From: an uncultured Bacilli bacterium | Lineage (GTDB): Bacteria > Bacillota_I > Bacilli_A > RF39 > UBA660 | Assembly: GCA_934101275.1 (NCBI GenBank) | Contig: CAKOQM010000009.1 | Coordinates: 1-34,538 of the forward strand | Direction: 5' to 3' | Length of the DNA stretch: 34,538 nucleotides | Part shown: positions 7,787 through 15,271 of the stretch, piece by piece | Numbering within the stretch: the first letter of the stretch is position 1 | Layout of the letters: each line of letters begins with the position of its first letter | The notes under the pieces: generated by a model | What the model saw: the letters and a program-made list of their open reading frames with translations, nothing else | Databases searched by the model: none | What the model was told of the DNA's origin: nothing | Made by a program: the position numbers and the translations under genes

Positions 7787-8863
7787 TTCGTTATTTTCAA
7801 GAGATTTTAAATCTACCTTATTGATAGAATCAAAGCGCTTGGTTATTTTTTCAGTCGTGCTATGGATATCTTTCACATCTTTACTTACTGTATCAATGCT
7901 TCTTGATAATTTATCCCATCTTTCCTTATATCTTGAAAATTCAACAGCCAATTTGTTGAGTTCGATTTGAATAATTTTAGCGTATTTATCTCGTTCTATA
8001 TTTTTAATAATCATCGCGATAGTAGTTAAAGTACTCATAAGAGTAGTTGGAGATGTTATCCACACTCTTTTTTTGTAAGCTTCTTTTAGTAAATCAGGAT
8101 GATAGGCATTTAACTCGGCAAAAATAGCTTCTGCGGGTAAAAACAAAATGGCCTGACTGGCGGTTTCTCCAGCAATGATATACTTACTAGCAATCGCTTC
8201 AATATGTTTTCTAACATCGCTTTTAAATAATTTAGTTGCTACATCGCGTTCTTCCTTCGATACGTTTTTATCTATCATCCTTTCATAGTTTTCTAAGGGA
8301 AATTTAGAATCGATACACATCATGCCTAAGGGTTTTGGTGCATAAATAACCGCATCTGCGATAAAACCATTGGACATGTGTTTTTGAAGCTCATAAATAT
8401 GAGAATTGTTTTCCCCAAAAATATTAGCCAAAATATAATTTAAGTTAACTTCCCCAAAAATACCACGCGTTTTTTTATCCGTTAAAACACTTTGTAAGGA
8501 AACAATATCACTGGATAAAGAATCAATCTTTTTTTGGGCTTCATCAATTTTAGAAAGACGTTCCAAAACGCTTGAAAAAGTTTTATTTGTTTTTTCAAAG
8601 TTTTCATCAATGCGTTCATTAACTTTTTCATTAATATCAAAAAGGCGTCTTTCAACACGGTCGTTTAAAAGACTGAAATCTTCTTTTAAGCTTCTTGAAA
8701 AATCATATTTAAAATCCCCTAGTTCTTTAATCATATTGGTTTCTAATTTGCCAAGACGTTCGGTGATTAAAGTATCATTATGTTTATTTTGACCAAGTTT
8801 GTAGATTAAAAAAAGCATCAATAAAATTAACAAAATTAATAATCCGATAATAATAAATTCCAT
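7775..8863 (-). CDS. rmuC: DNA recombination protein RmuC
   Basis: An N-terminal transmembrane helix (residues 3-23) is followed by a long coiled coil (about 30-130) and the RmuC domain. The conserved core KKTRGIFGEVNLNYIL and the IDSKFPLENYERM motif are present, with a further coiled coil near the end. RmuC proteins limit DNA rearrangements and have a predicted PD-(D/E)XK-like nuclease fold. At 362 residues the length is normal to short. The start has AAAGGGATGA upstream, and an extended -10 promoter precedes it. Single gene. Confidence 0.9.
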   Translation of the reverse strand: MEFIIIGLLILLILLMLFLIYKLGQNKHNDTLITERLGKLETNMIKELGDFKYDFSRSLKEDFSLLNDRVERRLFDINEKVNERIDENFEKTNKTFSSVLERLSKIDEAQKKIDSLSSDIVSLQSVLTDKKTRGIFGEVNLNYILANIFGENNSHIYELQKHMSNGFIADAVIYAPKPLGMMCIDSKFPLENYERMIDKNVSKEERDVATKLFKSDVRKHIEAIASKYIIAGETASQAILFLPAEAIFAELNAYHPDLLKEAYKKRVWITSPTTLMSTLTTIAMIIKNIERDKYAKIIQIELNKLAVEFSRYKERWDKLSRSIDTVSKDVKDIHSTTEKITKRFDSINKVDLKSLENNEKNL

Positions 8864-8890
8864 ATTAAATCATCCCTTTTATGTACTCTT

Positions 8891-8899
8891 ATTATATCA
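8891..8899 (-). promoter_or_regulatory. Extended -10 promoter of rmuC
   Basis: TGATATAAT on the minus strand (TGn plus TATAAT); the -35 is weak. Confidence 0.6.
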
Positions 8900-8923
8900 G
8901 AATGCCCTTTATTTTACTATTTT

Positions 8924-8951
8924 AAAAAACCGTCTTTTTTTAAAAGACGAT
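8924..8951 (-). terminator. Terminator of the rhodanese-like gene
   Basis: CGTCTTTT-AAA-AAAAGACG on the minus strand followed by a T-run; the other side is also T-rich, so it may work both ways. Confidence 0.85.
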
Positions 8952-8956
8952 TTTTT

Positions 8957-9211
8957 TTATGATAGCACCTGAGTCACATTATAACCTAGAAATTCTAACA
9001 TATTGACAGCTTTTCTACTATGAATACCTTTTTGACAAGTAATATAGTAAGCTTCTTTTTTGTTTAAATAGTGGTCGTGATATAGCATCAATTTTTGATA
9101 TGGAATATTTATAGCGTCAGGATAGTGTCCCATCGCATAATCCACTGCCCCTGATACATCAATTAAAGTTCCCATACTCTTATGATACTCACTTATATAT
9201 ATTCTTTTCAA
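8957..9211 (-). CDS. Rhodanese-like domain protein
   Basis: A compact single rhodanese domain of 84 residues: TLIDVSGAVDYAMGHYPDAINIPY, then YYITCQKGIHSRKAVNML with the active-site Cys, ending in GYNVTQVL. It probably moves sulfane sulfur; the partner is unknown. The frame extends to a GTG at 9220, but that codon is inside AGGTGAGGGG, the likely ribosome site. The TTG at 9211 follows it by about 4 bases and is preferred, though the spacing is short. A CATACTTTA box, like a sporulation -10, sits 4 bases before the SD. Single gene with its own terminator. Confidence 0.8.
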   Translation of the reverse strand: MKRIYISEYHKSMGTLIDVSGAVDYAMGHYPDAINIPYQKLMLYHDHYLNKKEAYYITCQKGIHSRKAVNMLEFLGYNVTQVLS

Positions 9212-9226
9212 ACCCCTCACCTAATA

Positions 9227-9235
9227 TAAAGTATG
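9227..9235 (-). promoter_or_regulatory. CATA-type -10 box before the rhodanese-like gene
   Basis: CATACTTTA fits the sigma-K -10 form CATANNNTA and lies 4 bases before the SD. No AC at the proper -35 distance, so support is partial. Confidence 0.3.
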
Positions 9236-9241
9236 CTAAAT

Positions 9242-9268
9242 AAAAAAATAGCCTTATTATAAGGGCCT
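9242..9268 (-). terminator. Terminator of the 66-residue XRE regulator gene
   Basis: CCTTAT and ATAAGG arms (9252-9264) with flanking partial pairing, followed on the minus strand by seven T. Confidence 0.7.
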
Positions 9269-9269
9269 A

Positions 9270-9470
9270 TTAATCATCATAAAATAATTCATCTGGGGTC
9301 ATCTTAAAAATATCAGCGATTTTGACAGCCATAAAATAATAAAGACGACGATGTTTGTTTTCTATTTGTGAATAATAAGCGGGGCTAATTCCTAGTTTTT
9401 TTGCCATGTCCACACATGACATACCATGTCGCATTCTTTCATTTTTAAGTTTTTGATAAACTTTAGCCAT
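9270..9470 (-). CDS. Small XRE-family regulator (66 aa)
   Basis: A single helix-turn-helix_3 domain: a basic start, DMAKKLGISPAYYSQIE as the DNA-reading helix pair, then RRLYYFMAVKIADIF and a DELF end. It is a close paralogue of the gene at 10307-10525 (shared YY.QIE..RRLYY.MA..IA.IF pattern). It is divergent from the two-domain regulator at 9576, with a shared 105-base control region. SD AAAAGGAG and an extended -10 support the ATG. Target genes are unknown; self-regulation is likely. Confidence 0.85.
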   Translation of the reverse strand: MAKVYQKLKNERMRHGMSCVDMAKKLGISPAYYSQIENKHRRLYYFMAVKIADIFKMTPDELFYDD

Positions 9471-9491
9471 TTTTCGTGCTCCTTTTGCAAA

Positions 9492-9500
9492 ATTATATCA
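9492..9500 (-). promoter_or_regulatory. Extended -10 promoter of the 66-aa regulator
   Basis: TGATATAAT on the minus strand, 8 bases before the SD; no convincing -35. Confidence 0.6.
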
Positions 9501-9517
9501 CACTTTATCACTTATAC

Positions 9518-9562
9518 CCACTAAAAACCGAATAATTAAATTTCCTTTGCTTAAATTAGTGG
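9518..9562. promoter_or_regulatory. Inverted repeat in the divergent regulator control region
   Basis: CCACTAA (9518-9524) and TTAGTGG (9556-9562) face each other across 31 bases between the two divergent XRE genes. A direct repeat TATCAC...TATCAC lies next to it. This is a plausible operator pair for one of the regulators; inferred only. Confidence 0.35.
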
Positions 9563-9575
9563 TAGGTGATGAAAA

Positions 9576-10013
9576 ATGAATTTTACAAGATTAAAAGAAT
9601 TAAGGACTTATGAAGGCTATACACAACAAAATATTGCCGATATCTTACATGTCCAAAGAGCGACTTATGCGGGATGGGAAACGGGTAAAGATATCATGCC
9701 ATTAAGACAATTAAACAAAATTGCTAATAATTATAAAGTCAGTATGGATTACATTACGGGTTTATCTGATAATGATAAAAAGATGCGTTCTAAAATCAAT
9801 GATGAGATTGATATTGCGACCGTTTCAGAAAATTTGAAAGCAATCCGAAAAAAGAAGCACTTAACTCAAACAGAGGTAGCCACTTCTCTTCAGACAACCC
9901 AATCAAATATTCATAAATATGAAACGGGTAAATGTCTTATTACCACCATGTATGCTTTAGAATTTGCTAAACAATTTTCGTGCAGTTTAGATGAACTACT
10001 CGGAAGAAAATAG
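9576..10013 (+). CDS. Two-domain XRE-family regulator (145 aa)
   Basis: Two helix-turn-helix_3 domains in tandem: residues 3-63 (TQQNIADILHVQRATYAGWETGK) and about 85-143 (TQTEVATSLQTTQSNIHKYETGK), joined by a short charged linker. Each domain carries the usual E-TG-K turn after the reading helix. The doubled domain suggests that one polypeptide reads both halves of an operator. GGTAGGTGAT lies 5 bases before the ATG. It is divergent from the 66-residue XRE gene and ends in its own terminator. No sensor domain is present. Confidence 0.85.
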   Translation: MNFTRLKELRTYEGYTQQNIADILHVQRATYAGWETGKDIMPLRQLNKIANNYKVSMDYITGLSDNDKKMRSKINDEIDIATVSENLKAIRKKKHLTQTEVATSLQTTQSNIHKYETGKCLITTMYALEFAKQFSCSLDELLGRK

Positions 10014-10039
10014 TAGAGATGCCGTTCTCTACTTTTTTT
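10012..10039 (+). terminator. Terminator of the two-domain regulator
   Basis: AGTAGAGA-TGCCGT-TCTCTACT followed by a T-run. The stop codon TAG lies at the base of the stem. Confidence 0.9.
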
Positions 10040-10280
10040 AAAACATTTTATCGACACCTTTAGGAACTTTATCTTCCACGATGGTTTTAATAATTTTATC
10101 TTCTCTTTCTTTGGAAACATCCTTACCGGTCATTTTGCTTAGTGTATGAATAACATCTCGTAAAGTGGCTTCATCTTTCATATTTCCTTTTTGTAATTTT
10201 TCAGCTAAAGATAAAATAGTATCCTTATCTACCTTTGTCTTTTTTTCAACTTTTTTAAAGAAACTGTCTTTAAATTCCAT
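10038..10280 (-). CDS. spoVIF: Stage VI sporulation protein F
   Basis: 80 residues matching the SpoVIF (YjcC) family in length and pattern: FFKKVEKKTKVDKDTILSLA, LQKGNMKDEATLRDVI, then a KEREDKIIKTI helix and a short VPKG tail. In B. subtilis this small protein is made late in the mother cell under sigma-K and is needed for proper coat assembly and gene expression. The ATG has AGGAGG 6 bases upstream. A CATAAGATA box, the sigma-K -10 form, lies 5 bases before the SD in the 26-base gap after the preceding XRE gene. Confidence 0.88.
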   Translation of the reverse strand: MEFKDSFFKKVEKKTKVDKDTILSLAEKLQKGNMKDEATLRDVIHTLSKMTGKDVSKEREDKIIKTIVEDKVPKGVDKMF

Positions 10281-10297
10281 AAAATACCTCCTAGTAG

Positions 10298-10306
10298 TAT
10301 CTTATG
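10298..10306 (-). promoter_or_regulatory. Sigma-K-like -10 box of spoVIF
   Basis: CATAAGATA fits CATANNNTA exactly, but no AC is found 16-17 bases upstream. The gene could also be read from upstream promoters. Confidence 0.35.
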
Positions 10307-10525
10307 TTATTTATAGGTTTTACTTTCCTCTAAAAAAAGATCATCCGGTTTTAATTTAAATATAGCCGCGATTTCTTTGGCCATGTCATAATATAAACGT
10401 CTGTTATTATGTTCTATTTGCCAATAATAAGATTTACACACACCAAGTTTTTCTGCCATATCTAAATAAGTATAGCCATGTTCTTGTCGTAATTTTTCAA
10501 GTTTTTCATGAACAAGATGTTCCAT
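10307..10525 (-). CDS. Small XRE-family regulator (72 aa), paralogue of the 9270 gene
   Basis: A single helix-turn-helix domain (TYLDMAEKLGVCKSYYWQIE, then RRLYYDMAKEIAAIF and PDDLF). By eye about half the positions are identical to the 66-residue regulator at 9270-9470, so the two are duplicates. The frame extends to a GTG at 10540, but that codon overlaps GTGAGGAA, the likely SD. The ATG at 10525 lies 8 bases downstream and is preferred. It sits 4 bases after the stop of der and directly before spoVIF. Confidence 0.82.
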   Translation of the reverse strand: MEHLVHEKLEKLRQEHGYTYLDMAEKLGVCKSYYWQIEHNNRRLYYDMAKEIAAIFKLKPDDLFLEESKTYK

Positions 10526-10529
10526 TTTA

Positions 10530-11834
10530 TTATTCCTCACTTCTGTTTTTAAATTTAAGAATAATTGGTGTTCCTGTTAAATCAAAATTTTCCCTTAGTT
10601 TATTTTCTAAATAACGTTCATAACTAAAGTGAACAAGACCTTTGTCATTCACATAGAAGGTGAATTTAGGTGGCTCGCTTGCCTCTTGATTTACAAAGTA
10701 TATTTTTAAACGTCTTCCTTTATAAGATGGAGCTTCATGAAGACTTGTTGCTTCATGAATAACATCATTTAATAAAGAAGTTTTAATCGTTTTATGATAG
10801 TTTTCGTAAGCGTCAATTATCTCAGGCATTAATGTTCCTACTCTTTTTTTCGTTTTTGCAGATAAGAAAACAACTTTAGCAAAAGGAGCGAATTGAAATT
10901 CGTACTTCAAAAGCTCTTTCCATTCTTTGATAGCTGTATTACTATCATTTACCGTATCCCATTTATTGACAGCAATCACAAGGGCTTTTCCTTGTTCTAA
11001 AGCCATACCCGCAATATGTTTATCATGTTCGATAATTTTTTCTTCAGCATTTAAAACAAGAACACACACATCACTTCGTTCAATAGCTTTTAAACTTCTT
11101 AAAAGACTGTACTTTTCAATATTCTCGTAAATACGACCTCTTTTACGAATACCGGCAGTATCAATCATGGTATACGTTTTACCATGATAATTAAACCTTG
11201 TGTCTGTTGCATCTCTTGTTGTTCCAGCTACATCACTTACGATAGCTCTTTCTTCATTTAATATGGCATTTACTAAACTACTTTTACCGACATTAGGTCG
11301 ACCTATCAAACAAAATTTACATGTGTCATCCTCTATAACAGCTTCTTCTTTTAAATCATTTGTCACCGCATCCAAAAGCTCTCTTAAACCAATTTTATGA
11401 GCCGCCGATACACCAAAAATATTTTCAAAACCAAGTTCATAAAAACGATATATTTCTTCTTGGCGTTGTTTATTATCTAATTTATTAGCTACCACAAAAA
11501 CATCTTTTTTAGACTTTCTAAGTAAATCCCGAATCATATAATCACTTTGATTAAGTTCCGTTTTACCATCGACAACAAACAAAACTAAATCGGCTTCATC
11601 AATAGCGTACTGGGCTTGAGCTAAAATATCTTCTTTAAAATTTTCGCTTCCTAGTTCAAGTCCTCCCGTATCAATAAGATAAAAAGACTTATCATTATGT
11701 TTTACAATACCATAAATACGGTCTCTTGTCACACCCGGTTCATCCATAATAATAGAACGGTCTTCTCTTAAAAAACAATTAAATAAAGAGGATTTCCCTG
11801 TATTTGGTCTTCCTATTAAGCATACTGTTTTCAT
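10530..11834 (-). CDS. der: Ribosome assembly GTPase Der (EngA)
   Basis: Essential GTPase with two G domains in tandem, acting in 50S subunit maturation. Domain 1: GRPNTGKSS (8-16), DTGG (55-58), NKLD (117-120). Domain 2: GRPNVGKSS (178-186), DTAG (225-228), NKWD (290-293). A C-terminal KH-like domain follows (about 355-434). The length of 434 is normal. AGAGGTGA lies before the ATG. It is followed within 4 bases by an XRE gene, with which it is probably co-transcribed. Confidence 0.97.
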   Translation of the reverse strand: MKTVCLIGRPNTGKSSLFNCFLREDRSIIMDEPGVTRDRIYGIVKHNDKSFYLIDTGGLELGSENFKEDILAQAQYAIDEADLVLFVVDGKTELNQSDYMIRDLLRKSKKDVFVVANKLDNKQRQEEIYRFYELGFENIFGVSAAHKIGLRELLDAVTNDLKEEAVIEDDTCKFCLIGRPNVGKSSLVNAILNEERAIVSDVAGTTRDATDTRFNYHGKTYTMIDTAGIRKRGRIYENIEKYSLLRSLKAIERSDVCVLVLNAEEKIIEHDKHIAGMALEQGKALVIAVNKWDTVNDSNTAIKEWKELLKYEFQFAPFAKVVFLSAKTKKRVGTLMPEIIDAYENYHKTIKTSLLNDVIHEATSLHEAPSYKGRRLKIYFVNQEASEPPKFTFYVNDKGLVHFSYERYLENKLRENFDLTGTPIILKFKNRSEE

Positions 11835-11893
11835 TTACTTCACCTCTTTTTACAAGCGTTTTTATTCTAACAATTTTTTTTGTTTTTGTAAAC

Positions 11894-12376
11894 CTATGGA
11901 CATTCTTTTGCCGGTCTTTTCACACAATTATCGGTTAAAGGGTCTTCACTAGAAGCACATTCTCGAAAAGAATCACACGCATCGGTTAACTCCGCATCAT
12001 CTTCTTCGTAATAAGCATAAGCCCGGTTGTTTTTTAAATATAAATGAATTTTCTTATCATCCATAGCTTCACTATTTACCGGATTTAAAACGTAGCCGCC
12101 TTCATTATCCGTTTCTTTTTTAATTAAGCCTTGACTCACAAAAAAACCAACGGTTTTGGTAATATAACATGAACCATCTTTCGTTTTTCTTAATTGACTC
12201 GGATGGTCATCGCCCCAACTTTTAGCATTTTGTAAGATCATGTCAACTTTCTCGCAATACATGTCTTTTTTTACATTATAAGACACCTTCATCGCACTTG
12301 GAACGGCTATCACAGCAATTAAAGCAAGAAGGGCTATAACCGCGAGTAACTCCACAAGTGTAAAACCTTTTTTCAT
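11894..12376 (-). CDS. Type IV prepilin-like protein
   Basis: The N-terminus MKKG/FTLVELLAVIALLALIA is a classic type 4 prepilin signal, with cleavage after Gly4 and Glu at position +5 of the mature protein. A globular acidic domain follows with seven Cys in all, which could form disulfides. It resembles competence or type II pseudopilins, but no other pilus gene is nearby. It sits between sigG and der on the same strand, with AAGGTAGGTG before the ATG and a TAAAAT box close upstream. Its role is unknown. Confidence 0.8.
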   Translation of the reverse strand: MKKGFTLVELLAVIALLALIAVIAVPSAMKVSYNVKKDMYCEKVDMILQNAKSWGDDHPSQLRKTKDGSCYITKTVGFFVSQGLIKKETDNEGGYVLNPVNSEAMDDKKIHLYLKNNRAYAYYEEDDAELTDACDSFRECASSEDPLTDNCVKRPAKECP

Positions 12377-12418
12377 TTTGATACACCTACCTTATTACTA
12401 TTTTAACACAAAATTATT

Positions 12419-13198
12419 TTATTTCATCATTATTCGTAAAGTACGAATAGCTTGTTTTTCTATACGTGATACCTGGGCTTGACTAATATTTAAAGAAGCC
12501 GCAATTTCTACTTGTGTTTTACCAATTAAGTAACGATCTAGTAAAATTTTCTTTTCTCTTTCTTTTAATTTTTGTAAAGCTTTTTTTAGAAGGATTTTTT
12601 GGTCCCTATTTTCATCCGCGACTTGTTTATCTTGGAGTTGGTCAAAAAGATAGATATCATCTTTACCGTCGCTGTAGACCGGTTCATAGATACTAGCTGG
12701 TTCTTTTAAAGAATCTAAAGCTGTCGAAATTTCAAAAAAAGACAAGTTAAGTTCTTTACTGATTATTTCATAAGAAGGTTCGTGTCCAAACCTTTGTAAA
12801 TAACGTTCTTTAAATTTCAAAATGTAATAAGCCTTTTCTTTGGTACTTCTACTAACGCGAATCGAACTTTGATTGTCTCTTAAAAACCGCCTAATTTCGC
12901 CAGTAATTAAAGGTATAGCATACGTACTTAACTTCAAGTTATAAGATATATCAAAATTATCAATAGCCTTAATAAGCCCAACGACACCTACTTGAAATAA
13001 ATCATCTAAATTCACATTGTAACGTCGAAAACTTCTTAAAGAGCTTAAAACTAATTTTAAATTTCCTTCAATAAGTCGTTCTTTTACCGATTCATCTCCA
13101 CTCTTTAATTTAATAAAAAGTTCTTTTTGTTCTTCTTCGGTTAAAACAAGTAAATTATTTGTATTTACTCCTGTTAATTCTACTTTGTATTTTGCCAT
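12419..13198 (-). CDS. sigG: RNA polymerase forespore sigma factor SigG
   Basis: 259 residues, the normal length for sigma-G. Region 2 contains LDDLFQVGVVGLIKAIDNFD and KLSTYAIPLITGEIRRFLRD. Region 3 includes SIRVSRSTKEKAYYI. Region 4 ends with REKKILLDRYLIGKTQVEIAASLNISQAQVSRIEKQA, the -35 reading helix. An N-terminal ligand-like stretch KVELTGVNTNNL is typical for sigma-G and is part of its control. In endospore formers it directs late forespore genes. AAGGAGG lies 4 bases before the ATG. In B. subtilis the gene follows spoIIGA-sigE; here it does not. Confidence 0.95.
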   Translation of the reverse strand: MAKYKVELTGVNTNNLLVLTEEEQKELFIKLKSGDESVKERLIEGNLKLVLSSLRSFRRYNVNLDDLFQVGVVGLIKAIDNFDISYNLKLSTYAIPLITGEIRRFLRDNQSSIRVSRSTKEKAYYILKFKERYLQRFGHEPSYEIISKELNLSFFEISTALDSLKEPASIYEPVYSDGKDDIYLFDQLQDKQVADENRDQKILLKKALQKLKEREKKILLDRYLIGKTQVEIAASLNISQAQVSRIEKQAIRTLRIMMK

Positions 13199-13214
13199 AA
13201 AGCCTCCTTATAAG

Positions 13215-13244
13215 GTTTATGGTTTATTTTTAAATATTTCATAC
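13215..13244 (-). promoter_or_regulatory. Possible sigma-F/G promoter of sigG
   Basis: GTATG (13240-13244, fits GHATR) and CATAAAC (13215-13221, five of seven positions of CATWHTA) with an 18-base spacer. Autoregulation of sigG is known in B. subtilis. The site lies very close to the SD, so it is tentative. Confidence 0.35.
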
Positions 13245-13278
13245 AAAAAGCCTTAGATTTACAGTTTATCTAAGGCTT
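13245..13278 (-). terminator. Terminator of sepM, overlapping its last codons
   Basis: Perfect 11-base arms AAGCCTTAGAT / ATCTAAGGCTT (13248-13258 and 13268-13278), then TTTTT on the minus strand. The upstream arm encodes the last residues of the protein and the stop codon lies in the loop. Confidence 0.8.
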
Positions 13279-14254
13279 CTAAAGCTTCTTTGAACGTTTT
13301 CACGGCAACAATTTGAATATCATAATTTTTTTCATTTTTCACTTGAATGGCTTCTTCATAATTTTCTTTCGGGACTAAAAATACTTTCGCTTTTTTCTTA
13401 ACCGCACCGATTAATTTATAACGGACACCCCCGATTTCACCGACGTTTCCATCAATATCAATCGTTCCCGTTCCCATTACAATCGACCCTTTTGTAATAT
13501 CATTTTCACTTAAAGAATTATATATAGCCAAAGCCATCATAAGTCCACCAGATGGCCCGGATTCACTTTCTTTCATTTCAATAACGGCCTTAGGTTGTTC
13601 TTCGTATTCATAAGTAACCGCGAGGACAACGCCAACTTTAGGTTCACCATTTAAATTATAAATCGTGGAAGAGACTTCTTTTTCTTCATTATCTCTTAAA
13701 ATGGTCATTTTGATTGTATCGCCTTCTTTATGTTTCGAAACGATATTTTTTAAATCGGTCGTATTTTTAATCGCCTCGCCATCAACACTCAAAATAATGT
13801 CTAAAAGATTTAATTCCGTCTTGGCATTGGTATCAATATGGGTAACATGAACCACTTCTTTTTCAATTAAGACGTCCTTACCGGCTTCTTTATAAGCTGA
13901 AATAATCGCCCCATCAATAGATTGCTGAGTCAAAATTTTATCCGCTTCAAAGGTTTCATCAAAACTTTCATTACTATAAGTAATTTCTGATTCTGAAACA
14001 ACATCCCAGTCGGGTATTATATAAGATAATAGAAGAAAAGGAAGACTTCCTCTTACGACACTGACATAACTCATACCTAAAACACCATCATGAGAATACC
14101 CATCTGTCACACTCACTCTTTTTGATAAATCCACCATTCCTCCTGGTGTATACACTTTATAGGGAAGTTCTATCCTAAAAACAAGAACAATCGCGAGTAA
14201 AACACTTAGAAACTTCCAGTTTTCTTTAAAAAAAGCTTTTATTTTTTGACGCAT
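13259..14254 (-). CDS. sepM: PDZ / Lon-type serine protease SepM (YlbL)
   Basis: A membrane-anchored protease: one N-terminal helix (about 13-30), a PDZ domain (about 130-200, VVHVTHIDTNA...DIILSVDGEAI), and a Lon-type S16 catalytic domain with Ser235 in GPSGGLM and Lys280 in GGVRYKL as the dyad. In streptococci SepM cuts a signal peptide; in B. subtilis YlbL is a neighbour of ylbJ, as here, although the two are divergent in this window. 331 residues, complete. AGGAGG precedes the ATG, and an extended -10 lies upstream. Confidence 0.9.
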   Translation of the reverse strand: MRQKIKAFFKENWKFLSVLLAIVLVFRIELPYKVYTPGGMVDLSKRVSVTDGYSHDGVLGMSYVSVVRGSLPFLLLSYIIPDWDVVSESEITYSNESFDETFEADKILTQQSIDGAIISAYKEAGKDVLIEKEVVHVTHIDTNAKTELNLLDIILSVDGEAIKNTTDLKNIVSKHKEGDTIKMTILRDNEEKEVSSTIYNLNGEPKVGVVLAVTYEYEEQPKAVIEMKESESGPSGGLMMALAIYNSLSENDITKGSIVMGTGTIDIDGNVGEIGGVRYKLIGAVKKKAKVFLVPKENYEEAIQVKNEKNYDIQIVAVKTFKEALEALDKL

Positions 14255-14294
14255 CTCTTATCCTCCTTATGTCATCTTACAAAAAATAATCCAA

Positions 14295-14303
14295 AGTATA
14301 CCA
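14295..14303 (-). promoter_or_regulatory. Extended -10 promoter of sepM
   Basis: TGGTATACT on the minus strand (TGn plus TATACT), about 40 bases before the start codon; no clear -35. Confidence 0.5.
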
Positions 14304-14329
14304 GAATAGATATATTTTTTTGTTATCAA

Positions 14330-14337
14330 CATAAATT
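14330..14337 (+). promoter_or_regulatory. Sigma-E-like -10 box of ylbJ
   Basis: CATAAATT agrees with CATACANT at seven of eight positions. GATATATT upstream (13-base spacer) resembles the sigma-E -35. The expected transcript start would fall on or next to the ATG at 14343. Confidence 0.45.
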
Positions 14338-14342
14338 GTACT

Positions 14343-15230
14343 ATGAAACAAAACAAATTACCATTATTACTGTTAACTTTAATAACTTTTTTTATTTTTA
14401 AGAATAATATTCTTATCCAAAAGATGGTTTTAGCAAGCTGTGAATTATTTATTTTAAAGCTCTTTCCTTCGCTTTTTCCCATGATGATTTTAACGGACTT
14501 ATTTTTATATTTTGATTTACCTTTACTATTTGAAAGAAAAATGGGCTTTTTTTTCAAAAAACATTTACATGTCAGTTCTAATGGCTTTTTTATTTTCTTC
14601 ATGTCTTTATTTTCGGGAACACCAGCGAATGTCTATGCTTTAAAAACGCTTTATTTACAAAACAACCTAACGAAAGAAGAAGCTGAGCACTTATTAAAGT
14701 TTATTTTCTTTTCCAATCCATTATTTTTATACACGATGCTTTCTTTAATTTTCCCTCATAATTTAAAAGACACTTTAACTTTGCTCTTTCTTCCTTATTT
14801 TGTAAATACTTTACTGGCTATTTTAAGTCCCTCTTTAAATAAAGATACGACGCTTACTTTTTCTAGGGTGAAAGAATCCTTAGGAACTTATTTATCAAAA
14901 AGCATTCTTAAAGCTATGAATACTCTTTTACTTATTTTAGGTTGTGTCTGTCTTTTTTACCTTTTAGATTCCATAATAAATCCTTGGCATTGTCCTTTCA
15001 TAACTGGATTCTTAGAAATATCTTCGGGTCTAAAAAGTTTGATTGGCTTATCTTTAAATCTTAAATTAAAGAAAATTTTAGCTTACTTTTTTATCAGTTT
15101 TGGAGGTTTATCTATTCATTTACAAGTAAAAGGTATTTTAAGTGAAACAAATATTTCTTATCTTTCTTTTTTTAAAGGGAGAATTTATGAATTTTTAATC
15201 GGTCTTATTTTTCTTCTTTTAGGAATATAA
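14343..15230 (+). CDS. ylbJ: Sporulation integral membrane protein YlbJ
   Basis: 295 residues with about eight hydrophobic helices, of the Gate (nucleoside-recognition) family shared with SpmA/SpmB. Signatures: LKLFPSLFPMMILTDLF, then MSLFSGTPANVYALKTLYL, and NLTKEEAEHLLKF.FFSNPLFLY, the YlbJ pattern. In B. subtilis it is sigma-E dependent and needed for cortex formation. The N-terminus aligns with the full-length family, so the ATG at 14343 is probably right. Oddly, no SD precedes it, and a CATAAATT box ends only 5 bases upstream. A 111-codon frame on the other strand here is taken to be a shadow. Confidence 0.85.
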   Translation: MKQNKLPLLLLTLITFFIFKNNILIQKMVLASCELFILKLFPSLFPMMILTDLFLYFDLPLLFERKMGFFFKKHLHVSSNGFFIFFMSLFSGTPANVYALKTLYLQNNLTKEEAEHLLKFIFFSNPLFLYTMLSLIFPHNLKDTLTLLFLPYFVNTLLAILSPSLNKDTTLTFSRVKESLGTYLSKSILKAMNTLLLILGCVCLFYLLDSIINPWHCPFITGFLEISSGLKSLIGLSLNLKLKKILAYFFISFGGLSIHLQVKGILSETNISYLSFFKGRIYEFLIGLIFLLLGI

Positions 15231-15265
15231 AAAAACAACTTTAGATCTATGTCTAAAATTGTTTT
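15231..15265. terminator. Bidirectional terminator between ylbJ and the convergent small gene
   Basis: AACAACTTTAGA (15234-15245) pairs with TCTAAAATTGTT (15252-15263) with one mismatch, with A-rich and T-rich sides. Confidence 0.75.
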
Positions 15266-15271
15266 AAATAA

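Noticed and set aside
14267..14602. 111-codon frame on the minus strand opposite ylbJ
   Set aside because: It is Lys-rich, has no SD or family signature and lies fully over a conserved membrane protein; shadow.
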